Below, one piece after another: positions 1-10,148 of a DNA stretch of 64,000 bases. Position 1 is the stretch's first letter, and each line of letters starts with the position of its first letter. A model generated the notes under the pieces. That model saw only the letters and a program-made list of their open reading frames with translations. It ran no database searches and was not told where the DNA came from. Source of the DNA: Ascoidea rubescens DSM 1968 (lineage: Eukaryota; Ascomycota; Saccharomycetes; Ascoideales; Ascoideaceae); contig NW_017962913.1 of the NCBI RefSeq assembly GCF_001661345.1, forward strand, positions 439,428 to 503,427, written 5' to 3'. Both the position numbers and the translations under genes were made by a program.

Positions 1-1858
1 CTTTATTCAAGCTAGTAACTGGATTAGAATCAGAATTAGAATTAGAATTAGAATAAGATGCAGGGTTTGGAGTGGCTGTTTCTGGAATGGGTTCTGATGC
101 AGGAACCGGTTTGGGGACATCGGTTGTGACTGTTGGCTCATAAGGAGTAGTTTTTGTTGGTACTTGTTGTTGTTTAGAAACAGGAGCTGGGATAGCAGCC
201 GAAACAGAGGCTGAGGTAGAAGGCAAGGTTGGGGCATCGGCTTTGGCAGCAGTTGGGACAGCCTCTTTTTGTTGAGGAGATAAAGATGAAGAAGATGTTG
301 CTGTTGGTGGTGGAGATGTTACTACTGGGGTAGTTGAAGTTTGTTGAGAAGTAGGTGGTATTGATGGTGGTGGGGTGGAATGAGAACTTGAGTTGTCAAA
401 AGAATCAGGTCTTGGTGGTAATTTTGGTGGTTGTTGAGAAGTTTTTGAAGGTTGTTGAGATTCAGTCGAGGAAGAGCCGTAGTAGGCATCATTGGAACCC
501 TTTTTAAATTTGTGTCTTACAAAATCACCAAATTCAGAATAAGCCTGGGAGAATTTGACTTCTTCATTTGGTCTAATTGAAGGATCAGTTTGAGAGATAC
601 TGAGGAATGAATTGATATCTTTTCTAGTTCTTGGATTGTAAACGTTTTGGATGACAGGAATGTTTTGGACCAATAAATCCAATGAAAGAATAGTGGATTT
701 ATTTTCTGGGGTGAAATCAGCAAAGACTTGAAGATCGTGGTACTTTGTGATATTGCTCGTTTTCAAAGTTTCATAAAGAGAACCAGGGATCAATTTTGAT
801 TTGTAGGTATCCTCGGGAATAGTTAATTGATAAGCATAGGTATCAGGGGTTGAAGAATTGATTTGTTGAGCTTGAGATAGATCTAAAAGAATTGGATCGT
901 TGAGTTGAATTAAAGTTGTTGCTTCTAAATATTCAGCTTTTATAGATTCAGCTCTAATATCAGTTTTTGAATTTAAATTGAGTTTCAAGCTTTTTAGATA
1001 GATTTTATCAGAACCAGCGGACTGTTTTAAATCCTGTGGACTCTTTTTAGAAGTGATAACAAATACACCTGGAAAGGATTCGTCGACGACCAAGTAGGGG
1101 AGATTCTTTGGGAATTTGAGCTCAAAAGTAAAGGGAATTTCATATTGAGGTGTTGATGAGACTTCTAAGGATGAAGCAGACTCGATTGGAGAAGATGGGG
1201 ACTTGATGTCAATGATTCCATCTTTTGCAACAGAAAATGGGTTTGTAGCTGTATTGACACCATCGATTACCAAAGAGCTTGATGGAATGAAGATAAATTT
1301 CTCATCAACTCTGCCATTGGCTTTAAAGTGACTTGCTCTAGCAACAGTGACCTTGACAAAATATTCAATGGAAATATCGGTTGTTTGGGTGTTTTCTAGC
1401 TCAGCATCAGAAGTGTTTCTTGTTTCAATAAGAGTAGGGGGAAGAGCAAGACTGTCGGTGTTCTCAGGGATTCTGAATTGAAAAGGATATTCGTACTTAC
1501 CTTGCTTGATGGTTGATACACTCTTTGAGGTTTTTGTTGACTGCTTTTTGGAAGAGCCTTTGGAGCCCAAGCCAAAAAAGCCCCTGGAGGCAGGAGGATA
1601 GACTTCCAAGGTCTCGTACAAAAACCTGTAGTCCTCAGTGTCTTCGGTCTTGATATTCTTTTGCTTCTTCCTGTCGTAATTGACGTTTTTGATGTGGGTG
1701 GTGGAGACACCTTGCAATTTAACACTGATGTTGCTGACCTCTATGTCCTTGTGGACCTGCAAGAGAACAGAACCAGAGACAATGTCAGTGTTGGTGAAGA
1801 TGCCATCGGTTTCGGTTGGCTTGTGGAGAGCAACAGATAAGTCGTAAGAATAGCCCAT
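1..1858 (-). CDS. alpha-arrestin family protein, C-terminus beyond the window
   Basis: The reading frame opens at an ATG at 1858 and stays open to the left edge, so at least 619 residues are present and the C-terminus is missing. The first ~430 residues look like the two beta-sandwich arrestin lobes (N-terminal segment SYDLSVALHKP, then repeated short beta-strands such as SVKLQG and YEYPFQFRIP). After them comes a low-complexity Ser/Pro/Thr tail with a KLPPRP segment (a typical SH3 ligand) and an NSNSNS run near the edge. Fungal alpha-arrestins are adaptors that bring the ubiquitin ligase Rsp5 to plasma-membrane transporters; that role is family knowledge, and I see no clear PPxY in the visible part. 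A second arrestin gene lies divergently 1.16 kb away. I cannot assign it to a particular ART gene. Confidence 0.8.
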   Translation of the reverse strand, partial: MGYSYDLSVALHKPTETDGIFTNTDIVSGSVLLQVHKDIEVSNISVKLQGVSTTHIKNVNYDRKKQKNIKTEDTEDYRFLYETLEVYPPASRGFFGLGSKGSSKKQSTKTSKSVSTIKQGKYEYPFQFRIPENTDSLALPPTLIETRNTSDAELENTQTTDISIEYFVKVTVARASHFKANGRVDEKFIFIPSSSLVIDGVNTATNPFSVAKDGIIDIKSPSSPIESASSLEVSSTPQYEIPFTFELKFPKNLPYLVVDESFPGVFVITSKKSPQDLKQSAGSDKIYLKSLKLNLNSKTDIRAESIKAEYLEATTLIQLNDPILLDLSQAQQINSSTPDTYAYQLTIPEDTYKSKLIPGSLYETLKTSNITKYHDLQVFADFTPENKSTILSLDLLVQNIPVIQNVYNPRTRKDINSFLSISQTDPSIRPNEEVKFSQAYSEFGDFVRHKFKKGSNDAYYGSSSTESQQPSKTSQQPPKLPPRPDSFDNSSSHSTPPPSIPPTSQQTSTTPVVTSPPPTATSSSSLSPQQKEAVPTAAKADAPTLPSTSASVSAAIPAPVSKQQQVPTKTTPYEPTVTTDVPKPVPASEPIPETATPNPASYSNSNSNSDSNPVTSLNK

Positions 1859-3014
1859 TGCGAAGTGTTGGAGAAGGAATTGTGTCTGTAGAAGAGCTAG
1901 GTACAGAGATTGCAAGAGAAAGAGAGAGGAGGAAAGAAGCAATGAGGGAGGTTTTATAGTCTTGCTCTTTGCTTGTCCAAGCCCCTGACTGCGATCAGCC
2001 TGGTTGGGGGTAAATGTGCTTTGGTTTGCTGTGTGTTTGAAATGGGCCTGGAATGAGCTGGGCCTGGACTGCTGCTGCTTCTGCTTCTGCCTCTGCTTCT
2101 TCAGAGCATTGGCCTGTTTCTGGGGCATTTCGTGCTGCTCCAGAGTCTGGACCTATTCCAGCTCCCAAGCTCTTTCAGATCTACTCAAGCTTGCGCAACA
2201 AGCTTTAGGGCGATGTGCAGCTGTTATTTTACTACAGTCGAGTGCCCCCAACACAGCAAAAGCAGCAGCAGCAGCAGAACCACCCAGACTGGCGTTGGAG
2301 ATGGTCACCAGAAACACTGCTTGTTCTCGTCCTCAGTACAACTGTTTCAGCAGAGTCAGAGTAGCCACCACCCTCCCCCAGATTCGCCAACAAAACAGTC
2401 TGGAGAGCTTCCCAATTTCAAGTGTGACATGCTCAACAAACTGCTCTGTTTCATCAAGTTGTGGGCATTTCATTTGACTGTTTTCCTACAGCAGATCTCA
2501 GATCAGTTTTCATTGATCTAGACAAACCTAAGAGAGCATTGGTGATCTGTAAAAGTGTAGTCTTGGTCCACATTTCGCACAGAATGGTATCACTCAAACT
2601 GGCTCTATTTGATCTCATCCCCCAAACTCAAATCAAAATTGACATTTTCTTGGATTCTTCAATAGGGAGCTGTCAACTAACTATTTATAAGATATAAAAT
2701 ATAAGATATAAGCAACACCAAGTTTACTACGTGTTTACTGTCATCTTTACGGCTGTGCTGAATTAAAGCTTATCAGTCTTTCTTTGTATTTCAATCATTT
2801 ATTTCATCGTTATAAAAGCATGTTCATAATTCCACCAACATTGCAATAACTGTAAATATATCTTATATTCTACTATATTAGACAGACCATATCTTTCTTC
2901 CATACACCTTTCTCTTTGAATCTTGATTATTCTTGATTATTTTCCCTCATTCCTCGGGTTTATTCAACTTAAAATCATCATCGCAGATAACCATAGACCA
3001 AACAAGATTTCAAA
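1859..3014. other. Intergenic region between two divergent arrestin genes
   Basis: No convincing gene. The part at about 1980-2520 is clearly richer in GC than its surroundings, with many CTG/CAG-type triplets. From about 2690 to 3014 it is AT-rich and becomes pyrimidine-rich toward the right-hand gene, as expected for a 5' leader. Short open frames at 2004-2697 are low-complexity by-products of the GC-rich block. Confidence 0.5.
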
Positions 3015-4595
3015 ATGTTTGGTTCCAAAGATTTGACAATCACTCTCGATAAGATCTCAAATTCTGATGGTGCTCATTATACAAATTATGATCTTATAAC
3101 TGGCGAACTCTCCTTCAAAACTTTCAAACAAATCTCTGTTAAATCCATTATAGTCTCCTTGAAAGGAAACTCATACACTTCAGTAACTGAAAGAACATAC
3201 GATCAAGAAAAAAACCAATACACTTCCAGAATTATATCTGAAAAACACAACTTCTTAATCATAAACCAACAAGTTTTCCCTCCTCCTGAAATATTAGCTG
3301 TTTCAACTTCCAAAAAACACTCCATTATGCCAGGAAACCATGTTTTTGCTTTCCAAATTCAAATTCCCCTAAACTCAAACAATCCATTCTGTGGTGAAAA
3401 ACGTCGTAAAACTGAAGAAAGACAACACCAAATGCAATCTTATATGGAAGATAACCTTTGTAACGCAAATTCTAATCCTTTCACTTACAACCATTATTCC
3501 GATGGCTTCAATGTCTCATGGGGCAATTCTGTAGATCATTACCATGATTTTTTATTGCCCAGCAGTTTCCATGATAGTCTCTCCTGTTCTGATGGTCCAG
3601 TCACTGCATATGTTGAATATCACATAAAAGGCATTGTCAAAAAGGCAAGATTCTTCTCTATCAACGCAAGAGCAAAAGAACCCTTTGACTTCTTAGCTTT
3701 ACCAGACGTTTCCTTGATAGATCAATATCAAACAACCTCACATGAAATCATTAGAAACTCTCAATTTAATCTAAAAAGAGAAATACTTCCCTTTGAAGAG
3801 TTCCAGCAAGAAAAATCTCTGGAAATACTTATTCAAAATGAAAAGGAAAAGGAAAAGGAAAAGGAAAAGGAAAAGGAAAAGGAAAAGGAAAAGGGGAAAA
3901 AAAATAAATTTTCAAGCATCTTTCGTGATATCTTTCTGCCTTTCAATTCTATTCGAAAGAACTACTTCTACATCCCTCTTGCTTTACAAGCAAAATGTAA
4001 AGTTCCCACATTGCTTAACAGAGGCCAAAAATTCCCAATTACTTTATCTGTAACTTCTAATCTAGATCCAGATACTTTTATTAAAAATGGCTTTGGAAAT
4101 ATTTACATCAAAAAGTTAAACATTCAATTACTATGTCATACATATATAAGAGCAGAGCTCAAAACAGTCTCTCCAATTAGCTATATTACTATATTTGATG
4201 CTTCAAATCATATGAAAATAGATCTAACAAAATTAGAAAGACCATTTGGAAAAAACTATTATGAATATATGATTCCTGGAGAATATTACGATTTTACTGT
4301 TCCCAAATATCTAGTAGCTTCTCTTCAATCTTGTAATGTTGTAAAAAAATATGAAATTTTAATTACTGCTACTTTTTTCAATTACTTGAGAGGCGAAGAA
4401 GAAGTAGAATCAGTCTCAGATTCTTCAGAAGCTAAAGTCAGCATTGACGTTCAAGTTATTAACGATGTTGTTCCTGGAATAGTTTTAAATCAAAAATGTA
4501 ATGGAAATCATCAACAGCAACCTCAAGATCTTCAAGTTGATAATACTCTTCCATCATACAATCAATCAATTGAGAGTTCTTCAGCTGCAATTTAA
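3015..4595 (+). CDS. alpha-arrestin family protein with EK repeat and LPSY motif
   Basis: The 526-residue protein starts at the first in-frame ATG after a pyrimidine-rich leader. Residues ~5-230 look like an arrestin N-lobe (DLTITLDKIS, SIIVSLKGNSYTS, VTAYVEYHIKGIV) and ~310-480 like a C-lobe (PTLLNRGQKFPITLSV). Between the lobes is a repeat of (EK)n made from a GAAAAG-type hexamer at about 3838-3893. The C-terminus has LPSY at residues 512-515, a variant of the PY motif that Rsp5 WW domains can bind. The expected role is a ubiquitin-ligase adaptor in endocytosis of membrane transporters, by family knowledge only. It is divergent from the other arrestin gene at the left edge, but the two sequences are only distantly alike. 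Confidence 0.8.
   Translation: MFGSKDLTITLDKISNSDGAHYTNYDLITGELSFKTFKQISVKSIIVSLKGNSYTSVTERTYDQEKNQYTSRIISEKHNFLIINQQVFPPPEILAVSTSKKHSIMPGNHVFAFQIQIPLNSNNPFCGEKRRKTEERQHQMQSYMEDNLCNANSNPFTYNHYSDGFNVSWGNSVDHYHDFLLPSSFHDSLSCSDGPVTAYVEYHIKGIVKKARFFSINARAKEPFDFLALPDVSLIDQYQTTSHEIIRNSQFNLKREILPFEEFQQEKSLEILIQNEKEKEKEKEKEKEKEKEKGKKNKFSSIFRDIFLPFNSIRKNYFYIPLALQAKCKVPTLLNRGQKFPITLSVTSNLDPDTFIKNGFGNIYIKKLNIQLLCHTYIRAELKTVSPISYITIFDASNHMKIDLTKLERPFGKNYYEYMIPGEYYDFTVPKYLVASLQSCNVVKKYEILITATFFNYLRGEEEVESVSDSSEAKVSIDVQVINDVVPGIVLNQKCNGNHQQQPQDLQVDNTLPSYNQSIESSSAAI
3838..3893 (+). repeat. Hexanucleotide repeat encoding alternating Glu-Lys
   Basis: Tandem GGAAAA/GAAAAG units inside the arrestin coding region encode about nine EK pairs. 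It lies in the linker between the two arrestin lobes and is likely to vary in length between strains. Confidence 0.8.
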
Positions 4596-4994
4596 TCCCT
4601 ATTTGTAAAATTCGTTTATCTGCTGTTGCTTTTTTTTGTTTTTATTTTAATAATTGTTTCATTATTCTGTTTCTTATTGTAATACACAAATCAAAATCCT
4701 TAATTTAATCAAGCATAAAAGCTTAAAACCGCTTAGTGAACTGAAAATTAGCCAAAAGTTTACTCATTCAACTCAACAACTTATTTGTTTATGATTTTAA
4801 AAATCTGTTAATACTGAAGCAGAAAACAAAGGCTGATTGGTCAACACAAAAAACGTCAACGGTTTTTCCGAACTATTGTTATTTATCCGTGTGAGGTATA
4901 AAAGCTGGCTGCAAATTAAACTAGCAATTACTTTGCTGCTTCGATTTTTACTCTCTAACACTTCTGGAATATAGACATAATTGGCGAAATCAGA
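4596..4994. other. Intergenic region and promoter of the YMR315W-like oxidoreductase
   Basis: The left part is AT-rich 3' flank of the arrestin gene. The right part looks like a promoter: an ATTGG (inverted CCAAT) near 4837 and a strong TATA box at 4897-4904, about 90 bp before the ATG at 4995. Confidence 0.5.
4897..4904 (+). promoter_or_regulatory. TATA box of the YMR315W-like gene
   Basis: TATAAAAG lies 91 bp upstream of the first-exon ATG. It matches the yeast TATA consensus, and its spacing supports the start codon at 4995 rather than the later in-frame start inside exon 2. Confidence 0.6.
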
Positions 4995-6158
4995 ATGTTC
5001 TCTTCAGATAAAAAACCAAAGGTATTGAACGTTGGAATTATTGGAACCGGTGTAAGTGAAATTAATACCAAGTATAAGCCTAAGTGGTAAATATAAATCA
5101 GCAACAAGTTCAGCAAAAACTAACAAAAAAAACAACAGATTTTTGCCACAGAAACTCATTTGCCAACAGTCAAATCAATACCAACATTAAAAGTGGTTGC
5201 TTGTTTCAATCGTACAAAGAAAAAAGCTGAGGAGTTTGCTAAGAAAGCTAATATTGATCCCAAAAATGTTCACAACTCTATTGACGAGCTTTTTGCAAAT
5301 CCAGAGGTTGATATTATTGATGCTTTATTACCAGTTGAATGCAATCTATCCATTGTCGAAAAAGCAATCCAGTATAATAAACCATTATGTTTTGAAAAGC
5401 CAATTGCAAATAATTTAGAAAGTGCTGAAAAAATTGTTGAGTTGTGTAAAAATTCTAAAATGCCAATTTTAGTTTTAGAAAATTTTATTTACCATAAAGC
5501 TGTTGAAATAGTTAAGAAAAATTTAAAAAAGATTGGTGATCTTATTGCATTTACCTACAATTCAACTGGCCCATTCAATGAAGATAATAAATACTTGAAT
5601 ACATCATGGAGGCAACATCCAAATCATATTGGTGGGTTTTTAAGTGATGGTGGTGTTCATCAACTAGCTTATCTTACTGAAATCCTAGGACAAATTGAAT
5701 CAATATCCGCACATACAAAACAAGTTAGAAAAGAATCAGGCACTGATGATATTTTGTTTTCTTCTCTCAAATTGAAAAATAATGATGTTATTGGCACATT
5801 TACTTATGGTTCAGCGTTTGGCGCTACATCAAAATCAACTTATTTAAAAGTCTATGGAACTAAAGGTACATTATTTTTCGATTTCTCGCCTAAAAATGAA
5901 CTCCCAATAATCAAATTGAAATTAGGAGAATATGTTAAAGATTACAAAAAAGAAGAAATCATCGAGATTAATAATAAAGAAGATCGCTCCGGGGTCAAAA
6001 GTGAGTTTTTGAATTTTTATGAAAGTGTTATAAATAATGATAAATCATTGCTTAAAAGTACCCCGGAAAAGACTTTCCATCATTTGGCAGTAATTGATGC
6101 TGCTTTGAAAAGCAGTGCTGCTGATGGTGCTTCAGTTAAAGTCGAATGTCTTGCTTGA
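4995..6158 (+). CDS. Gfo/Idh/MocA-family NAD(P)-dependent oxidoreductase, two exons (YMR315W-like)
   Basis: Exon 1 (4995-5051) encodes 19 residues ending VGIIGTG; exon 2 (5139-6158) continues with IFATETHLP. Joined, they restore the Rossmann glycine motif GxGxxA of this family, which the exon 2 frame alone lacks. The spliced protein is 358 residues, close to the ~350 of S. cerevisiae YMR315W. The EKPIA segment, the family's characteristic EKP, is present, followed by the C-terminal alpha/beta domain. The family oxidises or reduces sugars and related compounds with NAD(P); YMR315W is described as an NADP(H) oxidoreductase, but the substrate here is not readable. A TATA box sits just upstream. 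Fold and family are certain; the orthology is probable. Confidence 0.88.
5052..5138 (+). other. Spliceosomal intron in the YMR315W-like gene
   Basis: 87 nt, donor GTAAGT at 5052, branch-like ACTAAC at 5119-5124 and acceptor CAG ending at 5138. The intron contains in-frame stops. Removing it joins GTG to IFA in phase 0 and completes the nucleotide-binding motif. Confidence 0.9.
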
Positions 6159-7018
6159 AGTACGGAAATATATAATCTTGAATTTTCATATTTTATTTTT
6201 TTTTTCATTTTCTAAAATACCCTTTTAGTATATTTTGCATACTGTTTGCAAATCTTCATTATGTGGTTATCAACTGAATAGTACCTGTATTTGTATGATG
6301 TAGATTTTATGGCAAAAGACAGCTGCAGATCCAGTAACTGAACCAATGAAAAGCCAATATAACTAAAACAAAAACAAAACACAGCAATTCACCCCAACAA
6401 ATGCCAGCCGTTTATCGCATCTGACCTAAAAACCATGACAAATATTATTATCATGTTAAAGAATACTGAATATTATTTAAGTATTTGATTAAATAGTTCG
6501 CCGTAGTAGGATCAAAACTGTCACCTCTTTCTTAGTCAGGCTGATTTGAGACTTTTTTTTTCGTTGGCAGCAAGACTCATTTATTTCCCCAAACAGCAAG
6601 TCTCTGAATCATCTTCCAGATTTGGACATGACTCGATATGATTACCCAAAGCGGTGCGCAATGATTGGCCAACACTCTTTTTCAGTCGTTTGTTGGTGCT
6701 CCAATTTTTATTTCTTTTCAAGCTCTTTTATGAATTTTTCTCTCAAAGCTCTTGGTTGTGGTTATATTATCTTGCAGGTCTGGACTTGGCTCGGTTTTAA
6801 CTCGAGTTTAAAGTTAGCAGCACTCAGAAATTAGCCTTAGTATTTTTCACCTAAATTCATATTCATATTGAAAGTTTTTTCATCTCAACATCAACATAAT
6901 ATAAATACAATGGAGAGTTCCTTTTTTTCCAGAATAATATAAGTCTTTTTTTCTATTGTACCCTTTTTTGTTTGCTGATCTCTTTCAAGAACTTGATATT
7001 ATCAATCATCTCTTACAA
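6159..7018. other. Intergenic region and promoter of the Dal5-family permease
   Basis: No gene seen. It holds CCAAT boxes near 6343 and 6353, an inverted ATTGG near 6664, and GATAA-type cores (as TTATC) near 6411, 6447 and 6768. GATAA sites are what GATA factors of nitrogen catabolite control bind, and Dal5-family permeases are often under such control, but these are short motifs in AT-rich DNA. A short upstream ORF is listed separately. Confidence 0.4.
6910..6942 (+). promoter_or_regulatory. Short upstream ORF before the Dal5-family permease
   Basis: ATG at 6910 opens a 10-codon frame that ends at TAA, 76 nt before the permease ATG at 7019. If the transcript starts upstream of 6910, scanning ribosomes would meet it first. 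The transcript start is unknown. Confidence 0.35.
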
Positions 7019-8542
7019 ATGTCGTCGCAACCTCTTGGAGCCACAAGGTCTTCTGATTCAATCAAACAGAAAAACTCCAAGGATCAAGAAAATGATAAAA
7101 ACTTTCTATATGATGAAGAAGCCAATACCTCAATACAAACACCTGAAGATTCAAAAATTTTAGACAAAATTTACAGAAAATTAGACATCAGAATCATTCC
7201 TGCGTTATGGTGTCTTTACTTCTTGACTTCTTTTGGTTCTTCTGCTTATGGTAACTCATTAACAATGAATGCTGAAGCTGGCCATTCAACAAAATTGGCA
7301 TTAAATTTATCAGCTCAAGACACATCCACAGCATCCGCTCTATATTATGTTGCTTATATTATCTTTGATGTCCCAATGAATTTAGCCATGACAAAATTGC
7401 CTCCTCAAGCTTGGTTGGCTCGTATTGTTATATCCCTTGGTTTAGTTTATGCGTGTTTTGCAGCTATAGAAAATTCTGGTGGTTTAATTGCTTGTAGGTT
7501 CTTAACTGGTATCTGTAACGCAGGTACATGGCCAGGTTTAACCTATTATGTTTCCTTATGGTATCCAGCTAAAAGAACAACAAGAAGAATTGGTTTCTAT
7601 TTCACCGCTGCTCAGATTTCTGCTTCCGCTGCTGGTCTAGTTGCAGCAGGCTTCCAAAAAATGGATATGATGAGGGGTTTATATGGTTGGCAATGGATGT
7701 TTTTGGTCTATGGATGTTTAACTGTATTTGTTGGCATTACTTTGATCTGGTGGTTACCTGATAGACCAGTTGAATTAAAAAAAAATGAAAAAAAATCTAT
7801 TTTTAAACATTTTTTGCCTAAAAACAAAAAGCCTTTAACTCTTGAACAAAGAGTTCTTCATTTAAAGGACATGCAAGAAAGATATAGCAAACCACTTGAG
7901 TGGGGTCTTAAAGATATTGTTACCATTATTTGCGATGTTGAAATTTGGCCTTTGATTATCATGTATTTCGGTGTTGTTGGTACTGGTTTTGGTCTTGCTG
8001 TTTTCGGTACAACTATCATTAAAGCTACCAATCCCTCCCTCTCTTCTATTAATGTTTCTCTATTATATGCTCCAATTTGGTTATTTGATCTCTCTGCCAT
8101 TTTATTAATTACACCATTATCTGATAAATTCAAAAATTATAGACCATTTATCTTTTCTTGCTCTACTTCTGTTATCATGTGTGGTTTATTTGTCATGACT
8201 TATTCTCCAGATAAATGGAGTAAATACGGTGGTTTACTTATTTGTGGTTTTGGTCTTGGTCCAACTGTTCCAACTTGTATGTCAATGGCTGCTGATATTT
8301 TTGGTAGAAAATATGGTGATGTTGGTACTGCTGTTAGTGCTGCTTTAGTTTCTGGTTTAGGTAATTTGGGTTCTGTTGTCGGTACTTATGCTTTATACTC
8401 AGGTTGGCCAGAAGATATTCCAAGATTATTTCAATACAGTAATATGATTTTAGTTTTGATTTGTGGATGCAGTATTATTGCTGCTGCCGTATCTGCAGGC
8501 TTGACCAGATATTTAGAAAATAAAAAAAAAAGTTCAAGCTAA
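7019..8542 (+). CDS. Dal5/anion:cation symporter family MFS permease
   Basis: 507 residues from the first ATG of the frame. The N-terminal ~55 residues are hydrophilic and cytosolic, followed by about 12 predicted membrane segments with a hydrophilic loop near residues 250-295. Family marks include the segment DVPMNLAMTKLPPQAWLAR, RFLTGICNAGTWPG in the region typical of this group, and YGWQWMFLVYG at the end of the first half. S. cerevisiae relatives carry allantoate (Dal5), nicotinate (Tna1), biotin (Vht1), pantothenate (Fen2), cysteine (Yct1) or sulfur anions (Soa1); the protein looks nearest to the Yct1/Soa1/Thi73 side, but I cannot fix the substrate. A short upstream ORF and GATA-like sites precede it. 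Confidence 0.85.
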   Translation: MSSQPLGATRSSDSIKQKNSKDQENDKNFLYDEEANTSIQTPEDSKILDKIYRKLDIRIIPALWCLYFLTSFGSSAYGNSLTMNAEAGHSTKLALNLSAQDTSTASALYYVAYIIFDVPMNLAMTKLPPQAWLARIVISLGLVYACFAAIENSGGLIACRFLTGICNAGTWPGLTYYVSLWYPAKRTTRRIGFYFTAAQISASAAGLVAAGFQKMDMMRGLYGWQWMFLVYGCLTVFVGITLIWWLPDRPVELKKNEKKSIFKHFLPKNKKPLTLEQRVLHLKDMQERYSKPLEWGLKDIVTIICDVEIWPLIIMYFGVVGTGFGLAVFGTTIIKATNPSLSSINVSLLYAPIWLFDLSAILLITPLSDKFKNYRPFIFSCSTSVIMCGLFVMTYSPDKWSKYGGLLICGFGLGPTVPTCMSMAADIFGRKYGDVGTAVSAALVSGLGNLGSVVGTYALYSGWPEDIPRLFQYSNMILVLICGCSIIAAAVSAGLTRYLENKKKSSS

Positions 8543-8900
8543 AATCATAATATTTTTATCTTTTTATCTTTTTATTTTTTTTATTTTCTTATTCTCTTGT
8601 TTTTTTGGTGTTTTTAAAATTCAAATTTAAATTCAAATTCTTTTAATATCTTTTTATGAATTCTTGGCTTAATAAAAAATTTAATTTAATGACAATTTTA
8701 AATCGTTTTAATGTATAAAATACAATAAACATAAAAATGCATATAAACATAAGTATTCAACGTAATCTTTAAAATGAATCGTAAACTTTTAAAAATATAT
8801 TTATTTTTTTTTTTTTTTTTGCCGCTTTTAATCAACACGACAAATATTGTATTAAATTCCTATAAGAAATATTATTTTTTTTTTCATTATAAATAATAAA
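8543..8900. other. Convergent intergenic region
   Basis: AT-rich 3' flanks of the permease and of the L2HGDH gene, with long T runs near 8570 and 8808-8820. I see nothing else. Confidence 0.5.
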
Positions 8901-10148
8901 CTATTTATGATATAAATCATAAACATACTCAGCAATACCCATTGAAGAAGTTAGTCCGGGACTTTCAATGCCTAATAAATTAACAAAACCCGGAAAATCA
9001 TCCTCTTTTTTTATAACAAAGTCCTGAAATTTCCCCTTTGTATTTGGATCATTAGGATCATTTAATTTTGGTCTTATTCCACTGTAGGCCGCGGTTAAAT
9101 CCTCAATCATTATATTAGGGAAATATTTTATAATTTCATTAAATGCGGTTTCAATGTTTTTATCATTTACATTATAATTAGTTGGGTTCTCAATCCATTC
9201 AATATCTGGACCAAATTTTATTTTTCCTCCCAAGTCAATTGTCAAATGAGTACCTAAAGATGACAAACCTGCATTTGGTACTGGATAAACCAATCTTGAA
9301 ACCTTTGGAAAATTTCTATTGAATGAAAAATAATTTCCCTTAGCATAATAGGCCTTTAAATGCCTTGACTCAGGTAGTAATAAATTAGATATTTCGACTG
9401 CATTCAAACCAGCAGAATTTATCAAATTTTCTGAAGAAATTTGAGTGATTTGAGATGAACTTGAATCCGAATATTCAGTTGAGTCAACAGTGATTTTATA
9501 TTCATTGCCTTCAAATGACAAACCAATCACTTTTCCATGTACTGCTAAATCTCCACTATTGTTCTCAAATTTTCCAAGAAGATAATTCATCAATGAATCA
9601 GCATTTATAATACCGGTAGAAGGGGAGTTTAAAACCGATCTGTTGGCGTTAATAGATGGTTCCATCATTTTTGTTTGCCATAATGGGACAAACTGGGTTT
9701 CAACATTCAACTCTTTTGCTTTAAGATGCAAATTTTCTAAATATGAATCTTCCTTATCAGTTTGAGCAACAATCCATTTCCCACATTTATCCATTTCAAC
9801 GCCATTCTTCAATGCCTCAGAATAAATCAAATCTTTACCACGAATACATAATTTTGACTTCAATGAATCAATTGGATAATATATTCCAGAGTGGATCACC
9901 TCAGAATTTCTCGATGAGGTCTCCTGTCCAATTTTTGAGTTCTTTTCAACAACCAAAACAGAGTTGGAAGGGTTTTCAGATAACTTGGAAGCAACTGCTA
10001 GACCAACTGCTCCACCACCAACCACGACATGAGAATAATCTGCCTGCAAAGTAGCAGTGGTTGAAAAGAAGCTCTGGAAAACCGAAAAAAGAGAAGCCGA
10101 CTTGGAAGTTAGAGTTTTTAAGATCCTTGATCTTCTATAAGCTAACAT
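8901..10148 (-). CDS. L-2-hydroxyglutarate dehydrogenase-like FAD oxidoreductase, mitochondrial
   Basis: 415 residues. The N-terminus is rich in Arg, Lys, Ser and Leu without acidic residues, as in a mitochondrial presequence. The FAD-binding dinucleotide motif HVVVGGGAVGLAVA lies at about residues 40-53, and SRNSEVIHSGIYY at about 79-91 is the hallmark of the L2HGDH group in the DAO superfamily. The C-terminal YSGIRPKL and GIESPGLTSSMGIAEYV segments complete the FAD site. The enzyme oxidises L-2-hydroxyglutarate, a by-product of malate dehydrogenase, to 2-oxoglutarate. I do not recall an ortholog in S. cerevisiae, so its presence may point away from that genus. It is divergent from GPI10 across 233 bp. 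Confidence 0.85.
   Translation of the reverse strand: MLAYRRSRILKTLTSKSASLFSVFQSFFSTTATLQADYSHVVVGGGAVGLAVASKLSENPSNSVLVVEKNSKIGQETSSRNSEVIHSGIYYPIDSLKSKLCIRGKDLIYSEALKNGVEMDKCGKWIVAQTDKEDSYLENLHLKAKELNVETQFVPLWQTKMMEPSINANRSVLNSPSTGIINADSLMNYLLGKFENNSGDLAVHGKVIGLSFEGNEYKITVDSTEYSDSSSSQITQISSENLINSAGLNAVEISNLLLPESRHLKAYYAKGNYFSFNRNFPKVSRLVYPVPNAGLSSLGTHLTIDLGGKIKFGPDIEWIENPTNYNVNDKNIETAFNEIIKYFPNIMIEDLTAAYSGIRPKLNDPNDPNTKGKFQDFVIKKEDDFPGFVNLLGIESPGLTSSMGIAEYVYDLYHK

Noticed and set aside
2004-2697. Three frames of 78-157 codons between the arrestin genes
   Set aside because: Low-complexity Cys/Ser-rich translations in a GC-rich promoter block, mutually overlapping.
4850-4880. TTTTTCCGAA stretch as a point-centromere CDEIII
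   Set aside because: No CDEI-type site or AT-rich CDEII of the right length is positioned next to it.
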